This document shows positions 35,634-45,807 of a stretch of DNA of 64,000 nucleotides, one piece after another. Under the pieces are notes generated by a model that saw only the letters and a list, made by a program, of their open reading frames with translations, was not told the origin of the DNA and searched no databases. This stretch comes from Mycolicibacterium parafortuitum (GTDB lineage: Bacteria > Actinomycetota > Actinomycetes > Mycobacteriales > Mycobacteriaceae): assembly GCF_010725485.1 (NCBI RefSeq), contig NZ_AP022598.1, positions 496,001-560,000 of the forward strand, written 5' to 3'. The position numbers and the translations under genes were made by a program. Within the stretch, counting starts at the first letter, position 1, and every line of letters begins with the position of its first letter.

Positions 35634-37259
35634 ATGGAGTCGACGGCGGTATTATTCAAACCGGTCTCACACGATGGGATGGTCTGTGAAGTTCGATCGC
35701 CCCACGGGCGTCTTCTCAGACTGAGCGGGACGCTAGCAACCATGGAACCCGAAGCCGAGGGCGATGAGGCAATGCTCGCGAACCCGGCACTGATCCACAA
35801 CGCTTGGGCCTACGCGAAACACGAGAAACACTACCGAAAGTTAAAGAACGAAGAAAAGCGGACCAGTCACCGTAAGCAGGCGGACGCCCACGCTGAAACA
35901 GCCGAAAAGATTGCCGCACTCATCGATCTTGTGGGTTCGACAACTCGGAACGGCTGGTGTTCCGCCTGTTACGTTCGAACAGACCACCGCAAGGTCACCA
36001 AGACACCGACCGCCGTCCCCGTATACCTCTGCGTGACCTGTGGTTCGCCGACGCTCAAGTGCGCAGCGCCGGCTTGCGGCAATATGGCGACACGGGGGTT
36101 TGGCCCAGTCCGTATACCGCGATTTTGTGCTGAACACAGGCATGAGGTTACGAACTTCGAACGTGCCAGCGATAAGGTCCCGTCGTTGGACGAGTACGAA
36201 AAGCTGAGGGTCTTCGACAGGCGGAACCTCGCCCGCGGTTCTCGGCTTGCCCTCACCGGAGTACTCGCCGCCGGAATCGTCGGTACCGGCGGTCTGATGG
36301 CAGCACCCGCGGTGGGCGGTGCTGTAGGCACCCTGATCGGCGGTTATACGGGAGCGGCAGCGTCCAGCTATGGCCTTGCACTGTTGGGTGGCGGCGCGCT
36401 ATCGGCTGGCGGCTTGGGAATGGTGGGGGGCACCTACGTCGTCGCTGCCGCGGGAGCGGCGCTCGGCTCAGCGTTGGGCGCGAGTATCACAAACGCATAT
36501 ATCAGCGAGGACAGGTCCTTCAAGATCGAGAAGTTTCGCGACGGTGATGACATACCCGTAATCATCGCGAGAGGTTTCATGACGGAGGTCGACCAAAACT
36601 GGCGGTACGCCGTGGAAGCGGTCGAGCGACGGTATCCGAACTCACCCATCTACCGGCTGCACTGGGGAAGCAAGGAACTCGGGACCTTGCTTGCGCTCGG
36701 CATCAAAAAAGTCGGCGCTAAACAAGCGATGGAAGTGGCGGCGGGATTTGCGGCGCGCGCCGGACGCACTGCGGCGAAAAAGCTCGGTCCTATCACCCCA
36801 GCGCTACTGCTCGCAGATGCCGCCAAGAATCCCTGGCACACCGCAATGGTCCGAGCGGATAAGACCGGCGCCGCGCTAGCCGGAATCCTGGCGCGTACGA
36901 AAACGGACAGCTTCATTCTGGTGGGCCACAGCTTGGGCGGACGTGCGATGATCACAGCGGCCGAGACCCTCGGTACCAGCCGAGACGCCCCACGCATCGA
37001 CACGGTTCATTTACTTGGTGCCGCGGAAGGCAAGAAGGGTGACTGGCGGCCCTTGAGCGATGCCGTCACCGGCACGGTTTACAACTACTTTTCAGTCAAC
37101 GATCCAGTCTTAAAGTTCGCGTACACGGCCGCTCAGGCCGGCAGCGTAGCCGTGGGGCTCCGCGGTTTTACCACCAGATTCGCGAATATCAAGGACCGGG
37201 ATGTTTCGGCAAAGGTGAAAGGTCATTCTGATTATTTCCGGGAGGTTCGGTTGGCGTAA
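35634..37259 (+). CDS. Zinc-ribbon, Gly-rich, DUF726-type alpha/beta hydrolase
   Basis: 541 residues. Residues about 109-170 hold several Cys pairs (CSAC, CVTC, CAAPAC, FCAEH), probably binding zinc. Residues about 203-285 are Gly- and Ala-rich and hydrophobic and could insert in a membrane. The C-terminal part is an alpha/beta hydrolase of the DUF726/TMCO4 type: Ser433 in GHSLGG, Asp490 in VNDPV and His531 in KGHSDY, a full catalytic triad. It probably hydrolyses an ester, perhaps lipid. The gene is single and its stop touches the stop of the UvrD-like gene with no space between. A membrane-attacking effector role is an inference. Confidence 0.75.
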   Translation: MESTAVLFKPVSHDGMVCEVRSPHGRLLRLSGTLATMEPEAEGDEAMLANPALIHNAWAYAKHEKHYRKLKNEEKRTSHRKQADAHAETAEKIAALIDLVGSTTRNGWCSACYVRTDHRKVTKTPTAVPVYLCVTCGSPTLKCAAPACGNMATRGFGPVRIPRFCAEHRHEVTNFERASDKVPSLDEYEKLRVFDRRNLARGSRLALTGVLAAGIVGTGGLMAAPAVGGAVGTLIGGYTGAAASSYGLALLGGGALSAGGLGMVGGTYVVAAAGAALGSALGASITNAYISEDRSFKIEKFRDGDDIPVIIARGFMTEVDQNWRYAVEAVERRYPNSPIYRLHWGSKELGTLLALGIKKVGAKQAMEVAAGFAARAGRTAAKKLGPITPALLLADAAKNPWHTAMVRADKTGAALAGILARTKTDSFILVGHSLGGRAMITAAETLGTSRDAPRIDTVHLLGAAEGKKGDWRPLSDAVTGTVYNYFSVNDPVLKFAYTAAQAGSVAVGLRGFTTRFANIKDRDVSAKVKGHSDYFREVRLA

Positions 37260-39470
37260 TCAACCCTGTTCAGGCAGTAATTCACTCGGCTCGCCGACGT
37301 ACACCACCACCAGTTCGTCACGCGCACGCGTCGCTGCTACGTACAGCAGCGAACGCTCGCGCCGCAGGACGTCAGGACGCTCCTCCTCGGGAACGGAGTC
37401 AATGAGATAGCTTCGTGGCAAAGACTTCTCACCCACGCCTACGAGCACGGCCTTCGCGAACTCCATCCCCTTGGCGCGGTGCATGGTCATCACGACTGGG
37501 GTCTTTGGTGGCCCAGCTTTGTCCCTGTCGACGAAGGCCACCGTCACGCCTCGGTCACCCAAAGCACGAGGCAAGCTCTCAGCCTCCTTCCGGGTCGGCA
37601 CCAGCAGACCGATGCTCTCCGGCGCCGTGCCCGCATCGATCCAGGACCGCACCAGCTCGGCGACCCTCTCATACTGCTCAGTCAGTGAGGGAGCCTTAAT
37701 GATCGTCGGTTTCGGCCCGCGCCGCGCTGACCGGTAACCCGTGGTGCTCTCGGGTTCTTCGTCGAGGTCGGAGTACTGCTCACCGGATAGGATGCCCAGC
37801 GCGTAGCGGAGGTTCTCCTGGGTGGTGCGGTAGTTCAGGGTCAGCCGCCGCGACCGGCCTACGATATTGATTCCGTAGCGACTCAGGGTAATTCGCTGCC
37901 CGTAGATGCGCTGGTGTGAATCCTCAGCAAGGAACAGGTCATCGGGTCCGGCGGTAACCAATGCCCGCATCAACAGCAAGCGGCACGGAGTCAGGTCCTG
38001 AGCTTCATCCACCAGCACATGGTCAGCAGGCCGAAGACCATCGCCGTCAAGCACCTGCGCTGCAATCGCTGCTTTCTCATCGAAGTCGGTCGAGCCCTCG
38101 GCGGCCGCGCCCGCACGGTAGGTCTCGACGATGTCCCACACCGCGTTTCGACGTGAACGGTTGAGTGCCACGCCGCGGCCGGGTCGCCTTACCTTCAGAT
38201 ACTGCTCCCGGGTGACGACATGATTGGGCAGGATGACCGTCGCATACTCGGCCTCGAGAAAAGAGACCGAGCGCAGCGCGTCCGGGAGCTCCCCGGCATG
38301 TTGCTCGGCCGCAGCCTGCCAAGCTTGCGCGGATGTCACCTTGAGCACCTCGGCGGTTCGCGGACCTAGCACCTCGGCCACCGGCCCGGGCTGTCCGTTT
38401 CCGCCGCCGAGCCCCGACGCCGTGGCCAGGACCCGGCGGGCAATGGTGTCGACGCCTGCCACGTAAACCCCGGGGCTCCCGAGGTCGTCTGCCACCGCGA
38501 TGTCGGCGTCGAGGATCCTGAGCTGTTCAGCGAGGCTCTGTGCCAATGTCTGATTGAACGTCGTGAGCACGATTCGTGCGTGGGGATTACGACGTTGGAG
38601 TTCTCGCACGCGGTGAAGGAGCACCACCGTCTTGCCGGTGCCCGCACCGCCTGTCAGGCGAAACGCGCCGGTGGTGCCCTTGGTGGTCCATACGCGCTGC
38701 TCGGGGTGCAGGAAGATGCGCCACGCCGCGAAATCGGGGTTCTCGATCGCCGCGCGCAGGTCGGCGTTGTCCTCGATGAACGCGAACTCCATCCGAGCGG
38801 CCGGGTGTTGCATCGCGGCGAGCACCGCATCGTCGTTGGCGGTGTCGACGGAAACAGGCTCGGACAGTTGGTACTTCTCGCGGACATCGGCGAACGAGCC
38901 TCCGAGGTACAGATCGATGATCGCGTAGCCCTGCCAGGATGCCGGGGCGGATTCGGCGTACTCCAGAAGGGTGTCCTCGCCGACGAGGTCCAACGCCTTC
39001 TCGGCGAAGACGGCGTCGATACCGAGGTCGACGAGGTCGTCGAGGGTGTACTCACGTTGGCGCAGGCTGGGTTCGGCGATTTCGACCGGCGCGGGGGCGA
39101 TCGTCGGCGGGGCGGCGGGTGCCGGAGGCGGGGTGAACTCTTCGACGGGAATGAGTTCGGCAACACCGTTGCGCGGATTGATGCTGATCTTGGACTTCTG
39201 CGCGACCGCGATCGCTTCGTCGTGCGGGTAGGTCCCGGCGAAGACGTACGATGCCTCGTCCTGGCTGCCCTGCAGCTTGAATAGCACTGCACGGAACGAC
39301 AGGTCCACTCGTCCGGTCCGGGCGCGCGGATCGGCGGAGTTGTTGATCGGTTCGATGTGCAGCCCCGGCGTCGTGTCGTCGGCGGCCAGTTTGGTCAGGA
39401 AGCTGTAGGTGGCCTTCTGGAGGCTGCCGTCAAGTTTCTTGAGCCCGGGGCCGAGGATGATCTGGGGCAC
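37260..39470 (-). CDS. UvrD-like SF1 helicase
   Basis: 736 residues. A GTG at 39470 overlaps the stop of the DUF1998 helicase by one base (TAGTG), with GGAGG just upstream, so I use it rather than an earlier in-frame start. Walker A GGAGTGKT lies at about 273-280, DEAQD at about 486-490, LNYRTTQENLRY follows, and LLYVAATRARDELV near the C-terminus. The first 110 residues are a separate domain I do not recognise. It should be an SF1A DNA helicase. It is the last gene of a train of minus-strand helicase genes. Confidence 0.83.
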   Translation of the reverse strand: MPQIILGPGLKKLDGSLQKATYSFLTKLAADDTTPGLHIEPINNSADPRARTGRVDLSFRAVLFKLQGSQDEASYVFAGTYPHDEAIAVAQKSKISINPRNGVAELIPVEEFTPPPAPAAPPTIAPAPVEIAEPSLRQREYTLDDLVDLGIDAVFAEKALDLVGEDTLLEYAESAPASWQGYAIIDLYLGGSFADVREKYQLSEPVSVDTANDDAVLAAMQHPAARMEFAFIEDNADLRAAIENPDFAAWRIFLHPEQRVWTTKGTTGAFRLTGGAGTGKTVVLLHRVRELQRRNPHARIVLTTFNQTLAQSLAEQLRILDADIAVADDLGSPGVYVAGVDTIARRVLATASGLGGGNGQPGPVAEVLGPRTAEVLKVTSAQAWQAAAEQHAGELPDALRSVSFLEAEYATVILPNHVVTREQYLKVRRPGRGVALNRSRRNAVWDIVETYRAGAAAEGSTDFDEKAAIAAQVLDGDGLRPADHVLVDEAQDLTPCRLLLMRALVTAGPDDLFLAEDSHQRIYGQRITLSRYGINIVGRSRRLTLNYRTTQENLRYALGILSGEQYSDLDEEPESTTGYRSARRGPKPTIIKAPSLTEQYERVAELVRSWIDAGTAPESIGLLVPTRKEAESLPRALGDRGVTVAFVDRDKAGPPKTPVVMTMHRAKGMEFAKAVLVGVGEKSLPRSYLIDSVPEEERPDVLRRERSLLYVAATRARDELVVVYVGEPSELLPEQG

Positions 39471-42400
39471 TAGGAACCTCCGTCCGATAGAACCGCGGTC
39501 AGGTTGTCCGCATCCGCCGTACACACCGTCCAGCCCGCTGAAGTGAAGTGGCGACGCTCGGCGTCGTCGAGGCCGAGATCGACGACGATTCTGCGGGTGG
39601 GCCAGGAGATCTCGACTGGGATGCCGTCGACTTCCTCGCCGACGTCGGGTACAGGTAGGGCTGTTTCGGCCAGCTGCATGATCAGGTCCTGGCCGGCGGC
39701 GTCGGCCTGTTCGTACGCTTCACGCCAGGCTCCCGTGAGCGCGCCCGCCTCGACGCCCTCGGCGTGCGCAGGCGCGGTTGGTTGCGGCGCACTGAGCGCG
39801 GAATGACGGCGGGTGGTGATGACAGGGGGTACTGACCGAAAGTTCAGCAGGTTTGACCAGCGCAGCCATTCCCGCCATCCGTCCCTGCTGTCGCTGTGCA
39901 GTGCAGCGTCGCTGTCGTCGACGACAATCGCAGCCTCCGCCGAGAACGGTTGGCCGGTCATACGCACGGCGAAGGCGAAACCGCCGAATGACCACACCGA
40001 CGTGTTGCCCGAAGGGTCAGTCACGGGCCGCCCGTCGAGGGCCTGTACGGCCAGCGTGGTCACGGGTTCGGTGTCGGTCGTGCGGGTACCGGTCTGCATC
40101 GTGCTCATCAGCCCCATGGCCGGTAGCCAGTTTGCCAGCCGCTGGCGAGCCTCGCGCTGCGGCTGCTGTATCCACGCGACCAGCAAGTCGATCGCAGTGC
40201 CGAACACCAAATCAACCATGCCGCGTGATAATTGGTCACCCGCGTTGGTGAGGAGTGCGGCCTGCACCTCGGGGCGCAGCGCCGGCGAAACCAGCGGTGT
40301 GTCGTTGACATCGTCATGGGTGATGCCGAGGACCTGGTATCCGGCATCGCGGAGGTTGCGGCGCTTCTCGGCGTCATCGGCGAGGCGGTTGTGGGACGGG
40401 GAGGCGTGATACAGCCAGCCGTCGGTGAAGATCGCCGTCGGCGCGATCCCGCCCCCGGCGTAGGTGAGGATGAAGTCGGGTTGGCAGCCCAGCACGTACT
40501 CCTGAGGCCGCAAGGTCCAGCGGCGGGTAGAGCCCAGCGCGATATCCCAGGCGACCCCGCTATCAGTGGGCTTCTCGGTGATCGCCGCTCCGAGGGCCTT
40601 GAGCCGTTTGGCAAGCATGACGCGAAACCGCTTCTCCAGGTTGGATTCCGGGTCGCTGACGCCGGGCTCCTCGGTGGTGAGCGTCCACGGCATCGCGTCA
40701 GGCACCTCTGCGTCCTCGCCAGGTTTGGGATCGTGGCCGATCAGCAGGCCGGCGAGATGGCGTTCGGCCACCGAGCGCGAGGTGTGGGTAACGTCGGCGG
40801 GGGCGGCGAACGGCAGCAGGCACCGCTCACAGGCCAGGCGACCGTCCTGGCGACATTCGCAGTCCCGCAGGATCTTCCAAGCACGGTGCAGTAGATCCCA
40901 GACCGTGGCCGGGTCGGTGAAGTCGCTGAGATAACCGGTGCCCCCAGGCACCACGTCGTGCAGCAGCAGGGCCTGTTCAGTGTTGCCGCTTGGCGCGGGA
41001 TCGACGATGGTGATGATCTGCAGGTGGTCTGGGTCCCCGCCGATCTGTTCGCGCAACCCGAGCAGCACCGCGGCTGACAGCGATGGGATCGCGAACGCAT
41101 CGCCGAGGGTGATCGATTGCGGCAGCCGCAGTACCAGCCCCTCGGTAGTGAGGCGCCGCGCCAGCGCCAATTCGGTGGCCGATTCCTCGTGGGAGGAGCG
41201 TCTTGAGCACCAAGGGCGGTGTTCGCGCCGGTGGTTGACTCCGCTGGCAGTGTCGAGCTTGCCGCACTCCGAGCACACCCGGAACAGGGCCGCGTCGACC
41301 TCGTCGCCGCTGATGACCCGCTTGGCGCCGCCAACGCCACTGCGGCCCAGGTTGATCCAGCGGATGGTCACGTTGCGCAGGTGTTTGGCCCCGAAACCGT
41401 GCGTCTGCACGTACCAGTGTTTGGTGACGTGGGCGTGGTCTATGTCGGCCAGGGCCTGCACGGTGAAGCGCTCGCGGGCACGCTCGTCGGAGCCGTCGTC
41501 GATGGTGGCTTCCTCGCGACGAATGATCGCCGACACGCTGGTCAGCTCGGCCACAGGCAGGCGCTGGCTGATGTCGGCGATGCCGTGGGAGCCGCAGCGC
41601 GGGCACTGTGTGGGGGTATCGGCGCCGTGCGCGTCGAGTTCTCGCACGTACCCACAGCGCGGGCAGCACGCCCATGAGCGGACCTGTTCGCCTTCGGGGC
41701 CGAGGTCGATTGCGTCGATGGCGATCGCGAACCCGTTGGAATAGAAAGTGGATCCGGGCGCGAAGTCGCGCAACGCCTGCGCCGAGCCGCGGGTGAGTTC
41801 GAACTCGGAGTGTTCGTATTCCTGGGTTTCGGGGTTCTGCCAGTTCACCGACACCGACAGCGTGACGGCATCGTCGAGCAGCGTGTAGTTGGGCAGCAGG
41901 CCGAACGACTCAAGCGCGCTGATCCAGTACTCCGAGCGCAGATTTGCTAATTGCTTTCCGATGAGCCGTACCGATGCCTGCGCAGTGCGCAGTTCACGTT
42001 TATCGTCGTCGGTGGCCGCCGGGGAGGTGGCACGTTCGAGCAGGGTCGGCAGTGCCTTCTCCGCGGCGGCCTTGCGGTGGGTGAGGGTTTCGATGCGCCG
42101 GTTCCACACCTGACTGGCGACGTGGCAGCGCAACGCGAACTCGCTGGTGCCGCCACCGTCGGGGCCGGGTCGGGGGAAGCCGCGCAGCCGCGCGACGACG
42201 TCGTCGTCCAACTGCGGCATCCCGGATAGAAAGCTGTCGACCAGCTCGTCGCAGCGGGTTTCGGCTTCGGCGATCAGCGCGCCCAGGTAGCTTCCGGCGG
42301 TCGTGGCGCGCAACGCCTCGGGGGTGCTGCGCGGGTGCGGGGCGCCCGGCCGGCGGGCGAGTACATCTGCGACCGATGCGGTGAACTGCCGTCGCAGGAT

Positions 42401-45400
42401 CTCCTCGGCGTCGAGGTAGGTGGCCGGCGGCCGCACCGCGCCGTTGATGATGCGGCCGGGATGGTTGAAGCGAGGGAGCTGGTCACCGCGGCCGGTGACG
42501 AACGCCAGGGCCAGCGCATTGCCGGTCAACCGCCCGGCTCGGCCGACGCGCTGCAGGTAGGACGCCACCGACCGCGGCAGCGAGGACAGCATGACCGCCG
42601 AGAGGTCGCCGATGTCGATGCCCATCTCCAGGGTCGGGGTGGCTACCAGCACGTTGGGTGCGTCCGGCGGTGGGTCGGTCTGCTTGAACTGGGATTCGTA
42701 GAGCAGCCGGGTCTCGGATGGCAGCAGGCTGGTGTGTTCCCGGGAGACGACGCGGCGGATATCGGTGGCCGCGTACATCTGCCGATAGAAGTTGTTCTCG
42801 ACGCGCTGGCGGCGCATGGTGCCCACGCACCGGGCCACCAGACACGGTGCGCCGTTGAGTTGTCCGATGGTTTCGGGGTAGCTGTGCACGGTGTTGCGGC
42901 AAGTGTCACAGATTAGCGAGATCGCGTCGGACTCGATCTCCGCGTCGTCGACCACGCGGGCGACCACGGCGGTGGCGGGCAGGTGGAACGTCTGTCCGCC
43001 GGAGGCGGTGACGACTTCGCCGAGAATCTCGCGCGCACGCAGCCGGGTGAACAACAGCCTCGACAGAACAGCCGCCTCACCGGTGCCGACGCCGAGAACC
43101 TTGGCGGTCCACGCGGGATACCAACCGCGTGCGGCACTTACCGGCTCCAGGTCGGTGTCGCGGACCGAGCCGCCCAGCACCGGGAACCCCGGCGCGGAGT
43201 TGCCCCTCCCAAAGCCGGGCATGCCCTGGTCGCGGCGCCGCCCGCCGGTGACCCACCACCGGTTGCCGTCCTCGCGGCGGAACTTATCGAACCACTCGTG
43301 CTCCACGGCGCCGCGGGTCCGCATCCGTTCCAGCACACCGCGCACCCAAGCGGTGAGCACTGCGTCGTCGAACTCATCGAAGCTGAGTTGGATTTGCGCC
43401 GCCTGCAGTGCTTCGGCGGCGCAGGCACGCAGTACCGGTGCGGCGACATCCACGTGCGCGACGGCACTGCCGGTGCTCTCCAGGGTGCGGCCTACCCCGG
43501 AGCGCAGACCGAATTCGAGCTGGACGTCGAGCAGCAGCCGGCGGCGCACCAGGTTGCGCGTTTTGGCCGACACGGTGCGGGGTTGCCAGAACGCCGAAAA
43601 TGCTTCGCGCTCTGCGAGTTCGGGGGGAAGCAACCGGTAGCGGGCACCCGGGTCGTTGCCTGCCAGGTCGATCATCCTGTGCGCCAGTGAGGCCAGGTCG
43701 GTTTCACCCCGGTCGAGTGCTTGGCGGGCCAGGGTGCGCAGGGTCAGCGCGTGAGAGCGAGCTTGCACAAATCCGGCGCGGTGTGCGGCGTCCTGCACGC
43801 TGTCGGTGAACACCAGTGCGCGTTTCTCGGCGGCGTCGAGGTCGGGTGTGCCGAACAAGGTGGACAGCGACACCGAGAGCATGGTGGCGATCGCCGAGCC
43901 GAGGAAGCGGATGCCGTCGCGTTGCCGGCAGGACGGGCACGTGTCGTTGATCGAGTCGTCGCCGGCGGTATCGGAACTGTGCACCAAGACCGGCAGTGCG
44001 GCGCCTTCGGCGAGTTTGTCCTCCGGGGGCATGGTGAAGGTGATGTGGCGTTCGGCCACCATCAGCCAACCCAGCCGCGATGGCGCGTTGCGTTGATCGG
44101 CGTCGTCGGCGGGGTCGTACTTGTCGGCCTCGACCGGGGCATGGATGAGTGCACGGAAGCGATCGTCGTTGCGCAGCTTGCGTCGCCGGATGGTGGTGTC
44201 GTCGGCGTCGAAGTCCCACCCGGTCGGGGCCAGCGTGACGGCCCAGCCCGAACGGTTGCAGTGCCGGCAGTACAGCGCGGGCAGATAGGCTGCGGCGTGG
44301 TCGGTTTCGCCGATGTGGATGCCGTCGTCCTCCCAGATGAAGTGCGGTGAGCCGGCCGCGGCGCGGGCTATGCGGGTCAGTTCGCGGATCCACAGGTGTA
44401 CGTCGACCGATAGGGCGCCCCGACCGTGGCGGGCACGAACATGACTCAGAGTGTCGACGAGCGCGGTGGTGACAATATGTCTGCGGGCGGCGTCGTCCGG
44501 GTCGTCGCGGACGGGATTGAAGAGCTTGCGGCTCAGATCGTCGATGTCGGTGGCCGCGGCGGCCGCCTCGGCGAGCCGGCCGAACACCGGGTGGGCTTTG
44601 ACCAGGTCGAGCACCAAGGGGCCATCTTGGGTCATCGCCGACGGGAGCGCGGTATCGTCGCCGCCGTCGTAGAGCCCGCGCAGCACTGCCAGCGCGCGCA
44701 CCGACGGATCTACTTGCGCGGGAATCGCTTCGGCAAGGTCGCCGATCCGGTTCTCGTCCAGGTCGGCGGGCTGCCACCCGGCGGCTCGCAGTCGTGCGTC
44801 GGCCTCGCCTGCCCATTCGTCGACGGTGAGGCGCGACTCGGTGATGACGGCGTCGGGATTGAACGAGTCGCCGAACACCGTCGCGGCGAAGTCGAGCATC
44901 GCCGTCGGGTCACCGCCGTCGCCGAGGGTGGCCGAGGTGGCGACTGGGGTGATGCGGCCCAGCGGGCGTTGCCAATCCTCGTCGGTGAGGGTGGGATCGC
45001 CGGGTGTCCAATGGCTTTTCAGGGTGAGACCGAGACGCCGCAGCAGCATCGAGACGTCGGTGCCCTGCGCGCCGTCGTAGGTGTGAAACTCGTCGAGCAC
45101 CAGGTACTGCAGGCTGTGTGCGCTCTGGCGCCAGAGGTCGGCGTCGGCGGGGCGCAGCAGCAGCTGGTCGAGCATCTTGTAGTTGGTGAGCAGGATGTCG
45201 GGGGCAAGGTCGCGGATGACGGCGCGGTCGGTGATGAGCCCGTCGGCGGTGACCTTGGTGCGCTGCGGCCCCGCCTCACCGGTGTAGAGCGCGGCGGTCA
45301 CCCCAGCCAGCGCGGCGTGTTCGGTCAGCAGGCTGGTCAGCCGAAGCGCCTGATCGTTGGCCAGCGCGTTCATCGGGTAGAGGATGAGCGCCTTCATGCC

Positions 45401-45805
45401 GCTCACGCCCTCGCGTTTGGCACGCTGGACGTGATCGAGGATCGGGTAGAGGAACGCCTCGGTCTTGCCGGATCCGGTGCCGGTGGTCACAAGGGTGGGC
45501 TGGGGGCGCGGCCGCTCGGGCGTCAGCCGAAAGCTGCTCAGTCGGGCGAATGCGGCGGCTTGATGCCCGTAGGGCGGGAAGCCCTCATACCACTCGAGGT
45601 GTTCGCGCCAGCCTTCGGCAGCGGGCCGAAACGGCAACCGCACCCGCACATAGGGTCCGCGAAACATCCCGTTCTCTGGGTGCTGCAGGAACTCAGCCAA
45701 CACGCGACGCGCATCAGGGTCCGCGAGTGCGAACGTGGTACCAAGGTAGTCGAGCAGGCTGTGCGAGATTGCGTTGGCCTGGGCAAGCGGGAGCAGTTCG
45801 GCCAT
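39470..45805 (-). CDS. Giant DEAD/DEAH helicase with DUF1998 and nuclease-like C-terminus
   Basis: 2111 residues from the ATG at 45805, 2 bases after the methylase stop. Walker A GTGSGKT lies at 109-115, DEFH at 238-241, then SATLGDG, ATPTLEMGIDIGDL and YLQRVGRAGR. Zinc-type Cys pairs follow (YCRHC, TCPSC, CPRC). The DUF1998 region contains HDVVPGGTGYL and CERCLLP. The last 350 residues include CQPDFIL and IFTDGWLYHAS, which resembles the Vsr/PD-(D/E)XK fold. DUF1998 helicases of this size occur as DruE in Druantia; in DISARM the two parts are separate as DrmA and DrmB. Which system this belongs to is not settled. Confidence 0.82.
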   Translation of the reverse strand: MAELLPLAQANAISHSLLDYLGTTFALADPDARRVLAEFLQHPENGMFRGPYVRVRLPFRPAAEGWREHLEWYEGFPPYGHQAAAFARLSSFRLTPERPRPQPTLVTTGTGSGKTEAFLYPILDHVQRAKREGVSGMKALILYPMNALANDQALRLTSLLTEHAALAGVTAALYTGEAGPQRTKVTADGLITDRAVIRDLAPDILLTNYKMLDQLLLRPADADLWRQSAHSLQYLVLDEFHTYDGAQGTDVSMLLRRLGLTLKSHWTPGDPTLTDEDWQRPLGRITPVATSATLGDGGDPTAMLDFAATVFGDSFNPDAVITESRLTVDEWAGEADARLRAAGWQPADLDENRIGDLAEAIPAQVDPSVRALAVLRGLYDGGDDTALPSAMTQDGPLVLDLVKAHPVFGRLAEAAAAATDIDDLSRKLFNPVRDDPDDAARRHIVTTALVDTLSHVRARHGRGALSVDVHLWIRELTRIARAAAGSPHFIWEDDGIHIGETDHAAAYLPALYCRHCNRSGWAVTLAPTGWDFDADDTTIRRRKLRNDDRFRALIHAPVEADKYDPADDADQRNAPSRLGWLMVAERHITFTMPPEDKLAEGAALPVLVHSSDTAGDDSINDTCPSCRQRDGIRFLGSAIATMLSVSLSTLFGTPDLDAAEKRALVFTDSVQDAAHRAGFVQARSHALTLRTLARQALDRGETDLASLAHRMIDLAGNDPGARYRLLPPELAEREAFSAFWQPRTVSAKTRNLVRRRLLLDVQLEFGLRSGVGRTLESTGSAVAHVDVAAPVLRACAAEALQAAQIQLSFDEFDDAVLTAWVRGVLERMRTRGAVEHEWFDKFRREDGNRWWVTGGRRRDQGMPGFGRGNSAPGFPVLGGSVRDTDLEPVSAARGWYPAWTAKVLGVGTGEAAVLSRLLFTRLRAREILGEVVTASGGQTFHLPATAVVARVVDDAEIESDAISLICDTCRNTVHSYPETIGQLNGAPCLVARCVGTMRRQRVENNFYRQMYAATDIRRVVSREHTSLLPSETRLLYESQFKQTDPPPDAPNVLVATPTLEMGIDIGDLSAVMLSSLPRSVASYLQRVGRAGRLTGNALALAFVTGRGDQLPRFNHPGRIINGAVRPPATYLDAEEILRRQFTASVADVLARRPGAPHPRSTPEALRATTAGSYLGALIAEAETRCDELVDSFLSGMPQLDDDVVARLRGFPRPGPDGGGTSEFALRCHVASQVWNRRIETLTHRKAAAEKALPTLLERATSPAATDDDKRELRTAQASVRLIGKQLANLRSEYWISALESFGLLPNYTLLDDAVTLSVSVNWQNPETQEYEHSEFELTRGSAQALRDFAPGSTFYSNGFAIAIDAIDLGPEGEQVRSWACCPRCGYVRELDAHGADTPTQCPRCGSHGIADISQRLPVAELTSVSAIIRREEATIDDGSDERARERFTVQALADIDHAHVTKHWYVQTHGFGAKHLRNVTIRWINLGRSGVGGAKRVISGDEVDAALFRVCSECGKLDTASGVNHRREHRPWCSRRSSHEESATELALARRLTTEGLVLRLPQSITLGDAFAIPSLSAAVLLGLREQIGGDPDHLQIITIVDPAPSGNTEQALLLHDVVPGGTGYLSDFTDPATVWDLLHRAWKILRDCECRQDGRLACERCLLPFAAPADVTHTSRSVAERHLAGLLIGHDPKPGEDAEVPDAMPWTLTTEEPGVSDPESNLEKRFRVMLAKRLKALGAAITEKPTDSGVAWDIALGSTRRWTLRPQEYVLGCQPDFILTYAGGGIAPTAIFTDGWLYHASPSHNRLADDAEKRRNLRDAGYQVLGITHDDVNDTPLVSPALRPEVQAALLTNAGDQLSRGMVDLVFGTAIDLLVAWIQQPQREARQRLANWLPAMGLMSTMQTGTRTTDTEPVTTLAVQALDGRPVTDPSGNTSVWSFGGFAFAVRMTGQPFSAEAAIVVDDSDAALHSDSRDGWREWLRWSNLLNFRSVPPVITTRRHSALSAPQPTAPAHAEGVEAGALTGAWREAYEQADAAGQDLIMQLAETALPVPDVGEEVDGIPVEISWPTRRIVVDLGLDDAERRHFTSAGWTVCTADADNLTAVLSDGGS

Positions 45806-45807
45806 GC

